Positions 57,575 to 64,000 of a stretch of 64,000 nt of DNA are shown piece by piece. Source of the stretch: Antedon mediterranea. Its lineage: Eukaryota > Echinodermata > Crinoidea > Comatulida > Antedonidae. Both the position numbers and the translations under genes were made by a program. Within the stretch, counting starts at the first letter, position 1, and each line of letters begins with the position of its first letter. The stretch is from positions 12,682,922-12,746,921 of the forward strand of contig NC_092678.1 in assembly GCF_964355755.1 (NCBI RefSeq), read 5' to 3'. The notes beneath the pieces were generated by a model. That model did not search any database, had not been told where the DNA came from, and saw only the letters and a list, made by a program, of their open reading frames with translations.

Positions 57575-57830
57575 GCTATCTGAACAATCTGATTGTGTAA
57601 AAGTTAAAAATTCTGATTGTATAAAAGTTAAAAATTCTGATTGTATAAAAGTTAAAAATTCTGATTGTATAAAAGTTAAAAATTCTGATTGTGTAAAAGT
57701 TAAAAATTCTGATTGTATAAAAGTTAAAAATTATGATTGCATTAAAGTTAAAAATTCTGATTGTATAAAAGTTAAAAATTCTGATTTTATAAAAGTTAAA
57801 AATTCTGATTGTATAAAAGTTAAAAGTTAA
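57575..57830. repeat. 24-bp tandem repeat, ~10 copies
   Basis: Unit GATTGTATAAAAGTTAAAAA plus TTCT. The open frame through it (D-C-I-K-V-K-N-S repeated) follows from a period divisible by three. Confidence 0.93.
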
Positions 57831-58159
57831 AAATTCAAAGTAGGTACAATCATGTTAATACAAATATGAACAGTTAAAAATCTATAAAATGTTGCTCTAA
57901 ACTGTGTTTAAACTTAAAAAACGACTCTTCATTTATATTTTAACATTAAAATTTGCCAAAAATTCACAAATTAGAGACTGCTCATTGCTTTGCTCAACCC
58001 AAGCAAATAAGTAACAGTTATTTGGTGACAATTTCGTGCTGCAAATGATACTGTTTTTATCTTTTTTTTTATTGTACTTTTTGTCGACATTTTGTTTGAA
58101 TCACATGACCTAAATAGTAAACAATTGAATAATGATCTAGTTAATACATGTGACCTGAA

Positions 58160-58665
58160 TACATAAACAAGATATCGCTAGTCACTACGTGTCACCAAAT
58201 AACGCTGCGGCAGCGGCTAGTCAATACATGTGACAAAATATCGCTATTCACTACATGTGACTAAATATCGCTAGTCACTACGTATGACCAAATATCGCTA
58301 GACACTACGTATGACCAAATATCGCTAGACACTACGTGTGACCAAATATCGCTATTCACTACATGTGACCAAATATCGCTATTCACTACATGTGACCAAA
58401 TATCGCTAGTCACTACGTGTGACCAAATATCGCTAGACACTACGTGTGACCAAATATCGCTATTCACTACATGTGACCAAATATCGCTAGTCACGACGTG
58501 TGACCAAATATCGCTAGTCACTATGTGTGACCAAATATTGCTAGTCATTACATGTGACCAAATATCACTAGTCACTACATGTGACTAAATATCGCTAGTC
58601 ACTACGTATGACCAAATATCGCTAGTCGCTACGTTTGACCAAATATCGCTAGTCACTAATTGATC
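58160..58665. repeat. 27-bp tandem repeat, ~16-18 copies
   Basis: A unit around CAAATATCGCTAGTCACTAC with GTGTGAC. It has more divergence between copies than the 24-bp array beside it. Confidence 0.93.
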
Positions 58666-59022
58666 TAGTTATTATATATGTGACAAAATATCAACAATCT
58701 AGTTACGATTTGCGATTGAATATAAATGACCTAGTCATCATATGAAACCAATTACCAACAATCTAAACCAAGTACAGCCTACAACTGCTGTGATTTTCGG
58801 CCAACATTTTCTGTTCCACTTTTTGGTTGTGATCTAGTTTTTGACAGAAAGCAACATAATAACAATTAGGAAAGTGGGTTAAAAAAAAGGAATGTTGCTG
58901 TATTCTTTTTTAATGTGATTGATTGACTTGAACATTTGTTATTTGTTGTACTTTACAATGGTCATGCGTTAGTGCAGTATCTTAATGAAGTATTTGGCCA
59001 ATAAACATCTTTTTTAATATTT

Positions 59023-59168
59023 TTATTCTAGTTTCATGTCTTCAACCTTGGCAGAGAGATCTTCTGTTTTTAGTTTTTTCTTTCCTCCTTCTTTTTGTTT
59101 CTTCTGTTTCTTTCCTTGTTGTTCTTCAATTGGTGCTGGTTTAGTGAATTTAATTAATTCTTTCAAGC
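59023..59168 (-). CDS. SARS1: Seryl-tRNA synthetase, last exon
   Basis: Seryl-tRNA synthetase charges tRNA-Ser. This exon is the eukaryotic C-terminal extension: G-L-K-E-L-I-K-F-T-K-P-A-P-I-E-E-Q, then a Lys-rich tail (K-K-Q-K-K-Q, G-G-K-K-K-L) ending in a stop at 59,023-59,025. It closely follows the pattern of animal cytosolic SerRS (P-F-V-K-P-A-P-I-E-Q...K-K-Q-K-K-Q). Acceptor TTGCAG| leaves two bases before the first full codon, so the preceding exon should end in phase 1. Confidence 0.88.
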
Positions 59169-59395
59169 CTGCAATGAACACAACATCATATACATGAGCT
59201 ACATATACAGTATTTATATACAAAAAAACAAATTATCTTAGTTTCAACTCCTGAAGAATAACAATTGGTACACTCTACAAAGTGCTGAAATCAAACTATA
59301 ATGAAACCAGACTTGGCTACAACGACTCAACGTATGCAAACAAAATGTCTTTAGAGGGTTTGTTTTTCTTTTACTTAAACAAAATTAATTTTTAC

Positions 59396-59479
59396 CTCAG
59401 GCATAAATGGTCGTAGAATTTCAGGAACAACAATGCCCTCTTCAGTTTGATTATTTTCTAGTATACAGCAGATGATTTT
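59396..59479 (-). CDS. SARS1: Seryl-tRNA synthetase, penultimate exon or fragment
   Basis: I-I-C-C-I-L-E-N-N-Q-T-E-E-G-I-V-V-P-E-I matches the SerRS motif I-C-A-I-L-E-N-Y-Q-T-E-x-G-I-x-V-P-E. It ends F-M-P-E at GAG|GTAAAA, which is phase 0, one base short of what the next exon needs. No AG acceptor sits at the upstream edge of the homology (sequence TTTTAC|AAA). The nearest AG (~59,505) would add residues unlike SerRS. Earlier SerRS exons are not between here and the plexin. Confidence 0.75.
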
Positions 59480-59949
59480 GTAAAATATGAATAATATTAA
59501 AATACCTAAGTGCATACAATATTTAATGATATTTTAATATTATTATATGTTATATGTTTTAATATTAATATATGTTATATGTTTTAATATTAATATATGT
59601 TATATATTTTAATATTAATATATGTTTAACTGCACTGCACTTCTCACCCGATATTATAACAATTTCATCAGATCTTTAAGTGTTTTATTTAACTGGGTTT
59701 GTCAATTTGGGAAACTAAACTGATTTTATGCAACTTTACTACAATTTAATAATTTAGTTGCTTGTATTGTATAGAATTTATGATTATGAAATGTCTAAGA
59801 AATGCACATACAGAATAGTACATAAATGTGAAGTTTACTGTTTATATTTGACTACAATGTTCCACAAATTATGAGCATTGAGCATGGCACAAAGTAAGGA
59901 CATAAAACATTGAGTACAGTGATAAAGTGACTTGCAACATAATTACTGT
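59480..59949. other. Gap between SerRS tail and plexin (-)
   Basis: Short AT repeat of ATATTAATATATGTTATATG (59,515-59,630). No SerRS-like exon found. Confidence 0.5.
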
Positions 59950-60081
59950 TTAATGAACATAAGGATTTTTAGAATTTTGACTGGTAGATGATTCTTCGTT
60001 AGGTTCTGCAAAGACGCTCCGCAACTGACGTAAATTGCGTTGTGTTTCATATCCCTCGTCTTGCTGGAGAAGACTTGTAAG
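59950..60081 (-). CDS. Plexin (-) last exon
   Basis: L-T-S-L-L-Q-Q-D-E-G-Y-E, a Ser/Asn-rich tail, then N-P-Y-V-H and TAA (59,950-59,952). ATACAG| acceptor. Confidence 0.87.
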   Translation of the reverse strand, partial: LTSLLQQDEGYETQRNLRQLRSVFAEPNEESSTSQNSKNPYVH

Positions 60082-60510
60082 CTGTATTAAAACAAACACA
60101 ACATTATGTGAGGTTCAGTTTAAGAAAAAGGACAAACATTTTTATTGCATCGAATTATGAGGAATTCTGAACGCAAAAGGCCTTCATTTACAGCTGGTAA
60201 ATTATCATAGAACCTGATCAAAATTGTATAACAAAAGGGTGTCAGCATCAACTTTGGTGTGTGACCATGTTATGATGAATATAAAGAAAGAACAGGCTTA
60301 TGAAAGATATCATTCAGGGAAGTACTGTATACAAAAAACTGTTAAAATAATTAAGAATGTGTCTTGATGTTAGAATTTGGAAAAGTCACAGAACTGATAG
60401 GAAGAGAAGCTACAATATCAAAACACGGATTGGTTTTTAATGGATTGCAAAGAAAATAAAAAATACATAAAAAAAATGTTTGGCTGTTCCATTAGAATAT
60501 TGAAACTTAC

Positions 60511-60585
60511 CTTATCTGTGTGGTCTTTTAGATAGGTGAAAAGGTGCTCAAGTGTACTGGTTCGGCTAAAAATATCTCTGAAATT
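60511..60585 (-). CDS. Plexin (-) exon: last GAP helix
   Basis: Twenty-five codons, F-S-R-T-S-T-L-E-H-L-F-T-Y-L-K. Same size as 34,092-34,166. AATAG| to AAG|GTAAGT. Confidence 0.9.
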
Positions 60586-60687
60586 CTATTTTTAAAATAT
60601 AAATTCATTAAATTAAACTCACAAAACTTTTATTTTAAATATTCTGGAAATGTTTGAACAACATATAAAAAAAACTATTATTCTTAC

Positions 60688-60825
60688 TTTGCCAGAATTG
60701 TGTAGTTCTTGGACAAAGCTTGCACGCTGGAACTCGGCTGTCTGAACCTTCTTATAGAAATTGTCAACAAGACTTCTGTAGTGTGGCATTTCTTTTGTAT
60801 ACAGCAAACGGTTTACTTCAGATTC
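60688..60825 (-). CDS. Plexin (-) exon: GAP C-terminal helices
   Basis: L-L-Y-T-K-E-M-P-H-Y-R-S-L-V-D-N-F-Y matches Y-A-K-E-I-P-x-Y-K. AAAG| to AAA|GTAAGA. Confidence 0.93.
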
Positions 60826-61563
60826 CTTTGAAATAAAATAAATACATCGAATAAAATCCTAATTTTGAAAATTTGGTTGCTCTTGACATAAAGTAATTAA
60901 TTAAAAAACAATGAACAAATAATATAGTTATTAAAATAAAGTAATGAGTAATCTATTCATAAAACACATTGCCTTGACATTTGTGGCGATAGTTTGAAGG
61001 TAAAATGAACAAAACAAATGTATACAATTAAAAACAAACAAAAACTATAATAAAACCATAAAAACATTGCATTGACATTTTTGGAAAGAAAAAAAAAACA
61101 ATAATATATGAAATAAAAAACAATATTGAAATAAATTAATGAGTATTAATTTATTCATAAAACAAATTGCCTTGACATTTGTGGCAATAGTTTGAAAATT
61201 AAAATGAACAACAACAAAAACAATGTATAAATTTAATAACCAAAAATAAACCATAAAATAAAACCATAAAACATTGCCTTGACATTTATTGGCAAGAAAA
61301 AAAGTCAATAATATATGAAATAAAAAACGAAACACAAACCATACAAATAAAACTATAAAATCATTACCTTAATATGTTTGGCAATTGTTTGAAGGTAAAA
61401 TAAAAACAAAAATAAAAAATGTATGGTTTATTGTTTGTATCAGTATTCACTGCTGCTATTTACTATGGCTGCTTAAGTACAATATTTCCTGACCATAACT
61501 AGCGGCAGATGTATATAGATTTTTATCAGATCAATAAAGGATATGTATCGTTGGCTCATTTTC

Positions 61564-61805
61564 AACACCATGTTGAACGATACTGGTCCCCGGCAGTGAA
61601 CCTACTAGGCCTACAACACCATGTTGGACGATACTGATCCCTGGCAGTGAACCTACTAGGCCTACAACACCATGTTGGACGATACTGGTCCCTGGCAGTG
61701 AACCTACTAGGCCTACAACACCATGTTGGACGATACTGGTCCCTGGCAGTGAACCTACTAGGCCTACAACACCATGTTGGACGATACTGGTCCCTGGCAG
61801 TGAAC
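61564..61805. repeat. 51-bp tandem repeat, ~4.7 copies
   Basis: Unit GTGAACCTACTAGGCCTACA... of 51 bp. It begins about 10 bases inside the intron after the donor of the exon at 61,814-61,961. Open frames on both strands are by-products. Confidence 0.93.
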
Positions 61806-61813
61806 ATACTTAC

Positions 61814-61961
61814 TTTAGTGAGTTGTATTTTCTTTGGTGAGCAAGATTCTATAAATGTTCTTGATATAATGCTCAAAGTACCCATTATGGGTCCTGTCTG
61901 CTTGATGTCAAATATATATTCAGGGTGTTTAATAACCTGTACCCAGAATTTAGAGGGTACG
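61814..61961 (-). CDS. Plexin (-) exon: GAP part 2, second arginine site region
   Basis: S-V-P-S-K-F-W-V-Q-V-I-K-H-P-E-Y-I-F-D-I-K, then L-S-I-I-S-R-T-F-I-E-S-C. The residue aligned with the second catalytic Arg (L-R-F-W-V) is Lys. CTTAG| to AAA|GTAAGT. Confidence 0.93.
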
Positions 61962-62094
61962 CTAAGAGGAAAAGAAAAAAAAAACATTCTATAAAATGTT
62001 CTGTGTCAAAATAGAAACAATACCAATATAAAAAACAAAATACAAAACTCCCTGAAATGATGGATTGGACAAAAAAAATCAATTTGGAACACAC

Positions 62095-62261
62095 CTGTTA
62101 TTTTTCCAGGTGGTCAACGTAAGGTCATCAACACCTTGTTTCTTTGCTTCTTGATCAAATAGATCAAACAGATACTTAACAGATGGAGGAATTGGAGGTT
62201 GAGAGCTGGATGCCCAAAATATTGTATTAAACATCTCATCCACATATTCTTTAATAGCTTC
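62095..62261 (-). CDS. Plexin (-) exon: GAP part 2
   Basis: I-K-E-Y-V-D-E-M-F-N-T-I-F, V-K-Y-L-F-D-L-F-D and T-W-K-N-N. ATATAG| to AG|GTGTGT. Confidence 0.93.
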
Positions 62262-62397
62262 CTATATAACAAAAAAGAAAATCTTTCAATTAAAAAGTTT
62301 TGTGTTGCAGTCATCAGTGAACTAGGTTTTGACTGGTCACTTATAAGCTCTTCAAACTGAATAAATAAACAAATACATAAAATAAATGATAAATTAC

Positions 62398-62511
62398 CTT
62401 TGTTGCCATTGCTCTGAGAAACTTGATTTCTTTGATGTCTCTTTTGGCATTTCTATGCATATTGAAGAGACTTTTTCTTTTAGGATCACTTCTGCCGACG
62501 TTATCTAGTGT
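62398..62511 (-). CDS. Plexin (-) exon: GAP part 2 start
   Basis: R-D-I-K-E-I-K-F-L-R-A-M-A-T-K corresponds to E-I-Y-L-T-R-L-L-A-T-K. TTTTAG| to AAG|GTAATT. Confidence 0.9.
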
Positions 62512-62710
62512 CTAAAATAAAAGTAAATTTATTGTAATTAACTTATCTTTACATACTACTGTTTTACTAGTTGATAAAAATAGTTAAAATGAAGTTTCAT
62601 ATTTCAATGAAGTGTACATGTTCCATGTATTTGAAATGAGATGACCACCATGTCACGTTTAAAAAGGTCAAATGCAAAGATGTCACTAAAGATAAAACAT
62701 ATATTGTTAC

Positions 62711-62796
62711 CAGATGATAATGCTTCATTCCAGATTCTTCTAAAGACTTCATTGAAATCACACCATTATCTGGTTCCAATGCTGCATTGTCAAACA
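62711..62796 (-). CDS. Plexin (-) short exon
   Basis: V-F-D-N-A-A-L-E-P-D to M-K-H-Y-H-L, the K-x-Y-H-L-V block. TTCTAG| to CTG|GTAACA. Confidence 0.9.
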
Positions 62797-62885
62797 CTAG
62801 AAATAACAAAAAAACCAGTGCGATAATATACAAATAATGAATATTTATGAGTGTAATGGTACAAATAATGGCATGAGGTGAATGA

Positions 62886-62940
62886 TGAAAGGTTGTTATA
62901 TATCAATGAGGCAACAGCCTCATTGATATATAACCTTTCA
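62886..62940. repeat. Short inverted repeat in plexin (-) intron
   Basis: TATATCAATGAGGC / GCCTCATTGATATA with flanking GAAAGG / CCTTTC, four-base loop and one 3-base bulge. Confidence 0.85.
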
Positions 62941-63334
62941 TATAAAACTTTCATTATTTGTTTCATATAACATCTAAATAGATTGCTGTCATTTGAATAA
63001 AATAAAAGGTAGGCCTAGCCTAACCAAGGCCTACATTTAATTTACATTGATTAAAACAGTAACATTTGGTTATTATATTATTATTTATATGGATTTTATA
63101 ATGCACCTACTGTTAGTGTTAATTATGTCAACAAACGACTAAACATCCTAGGCCTAACGCTTAGGCATTGCCTAATCCTAACAGGCCTGGGCCTAGTATG
63201 CTGAAAGACCGCAATACGACACTTCCGACAGGCAACTGGAACTCATCTAGGCTAATTATGATTCCACGTCTTTTAGAGATGTTCCCATTACTTCATCAAA
63301 ATCCTAAAAACTTACAGACAAATATTGTACTAAC

Positions 63335-63458
63335 CAAACTTAGAAGCTGTACCAGCTGCAGGTGTTGCTGTTGCTGGACTGACAACATCTAAATCAATGT
63401 CAGCATTTGCAACCGTCTGCTTCTTGACAAGAGCTACAGTGCATCCATTGTCTGCAAC
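63335..63458 (-). CDS. Plexin (-) exon: segment after the Rho-binding domain
   Basis: V-A-D-N-G-C-T-V-A-L-V-K-K-Q matches V-x-D-G-A-x-V-A-L-x-x-K-Q. An Ala/Thr-rich stretch follows. TGTAG| to TTT-G|GTTAGT. Confidence 0.9.
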
Positions 63459-63563
63459 CTACAGTGTTGATAACCAACATGATTAATATGCAAAGAAGCA
63501 TAATATAATAAAGGTAGCAAGTCATAATAAAAATAATAATGCTAAATGAGTAAAAGAATAAAT

Positions 63564-64000
63564 AAGGGCACAGTGTGTTGGACATTGGATTACTGATTGT
63601 GAATAAGGGCACAGTGTGTTGCACATTTGATTACTGATTGTGAATAAGGGCACAGTGTGTTGGACATTGGATTACTGATTGTGAATAAGGGCACAGTGTG
63701 TTGCACATTTGATTACTGATTGTGAATAAGGGCACAGTGTGTTGGACATTGGATTACTGATTGTGAATAAGGGCACAGTGTGTTGGACATTGGATTACTG
63801 ATTGTGAATAAGGGCACAGTGTGTTGGACATTGGATTACTGATTGTGAATAAGGGCACAGTGTGTTGGATATTGGATTACTGATTGTGAATAAGGGCACA
63901 GTGTGTTGGACATTGGATTACTGATTGTGAATAAGGGCACAGTGTGTTGGACATTGGATTACTGATTGTGAATAAGGGCAGAGTGTGTTGGACATTGGAT
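63564..64000. repeat. 41-bp tandem repeat, more than 10 copies, running off the window
   Basis: A unit TAAGGGCACAGTGTGTTGGA... with period 41. The first units alternate two variants (GTTGGACATTGG and GTTGCACATTTG), suggesting an 82-bp higher-order stage. Confidence 0.95.

Larger units (their letters stand above)
59950..63458 (-). other. Second plexin gene, 3' part (gene span)
   Basis: Eight exons give the end of the cytoplasmic domain, from just after the Rho-binding domain to the stop. Exon phases are the same as those of the plus-strand plexin, and two exons (148 and 75 bp) have the same length. Conserved blocks are closer to typical plexins than those of the plus-strand gene. Upstream exons lie beyond 64,000. 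Confidence 0.9.

Noticed and set aside
57567-57830. Lys-rich repeat ORF
   Set aside because: A 24-bp minisatellite, with no flanking gene structure.
58261-58575. 104-codon minus-strand ORF with a nine-residue repeat
   Set aside because: A product of a 27-bp minisatellite whose period is divisible by three.
61562-61805. Cys- and Arg-rich repeats extending the plexin (-) GAP exon
   Set aside because: The real exon ends at AAA|GTAAGT (61,814). The rest is a 51-bp intron repeat read through in frame.
1-64000. CRISPR arrays, bacterial operons, integrons
   Set aside because: The direct repeats are contiguous minisatellites without unique spacers, and all genes are intron-containing animal genes.

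Overview
The window is eukaryotic, AT-rich, intron-rich animal DNA. The genes are plexins, a discoidin/C-type-lectin protein and seryl-tRNA synthetase. The repeat types (a Gmr1-like LTR element, tRNA-derived SINEs, frequent AGGCCTA words) suggest a deuterostome invertebrate, most likely an echinoderm. The species cannot be fixed from sequence alone.

Layout. (1) 1-34,697, plus strand: a divergent plexin receptor gene, readable exon by exon with consistent splice phases: last sema blades, three PSI domains, IPT/TIG repeats, one membrane helix, and a cytoplasmic split GAP with Rho-binding domain. The large exon carrying the signal peptide and most of the sema domain is present as an array: the end of one copy (1-35), a nearly full but broken copy (1,079-2,092) and a 3' remnant (8,269-8,341). 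Between the last two sit a SINE fragment and, nested inside it, a complete LTR retrotransposon (2,267-8,233) whose integrase precedes its reverse transcriptase. The introns hold LINE and SINE pieces, MITEs, a foldback element of about 680 bp and several minisatellites. (2) 34,698-37,414: intergenic, with a 417-bp element that has terminal direct repeats and a 15-bp target-site duplication, and a ten-copy 47-bp tandem repeat. (3) 37,415-54,086, minus strand: a multidomain extracellular protein with two discoidin modules (the first broken by stops), beta-rich glycosylated repeats, a C-type lectin domain split over two exons, a Cys-rich exon and an Asp-box region. A 3' LTR fragment (40,656-41,281) lies inside the lectin intron. 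(4) 54,087-59,022: LINE and SINE debris and minisatellites. (5) 59,023-59,479, minus strand: the last two exons of a seryl-tRNA synthetase, out of phase with each other. (6) 59,950-63,458, minus strand: the 3' half of a second, more conventional plexin; its upstream exons lie beyond the window. (7) 63,564-64,000: a 41-bp tandem repeat in an intron of that plexin.

The two plexins face each other tail to tail, about 25 kb apart, with the same intron phases in the GAP region, so they are probably an old local duplication. The plus-strand copy has lost the arginines expected at the GAP active site. It may act as a non-catalytic receptor.

Coordinates of exons come from hand-read splice sites and translations and may be off by a base or two. 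Family assignments rest on recognised motifs, not on database searches.
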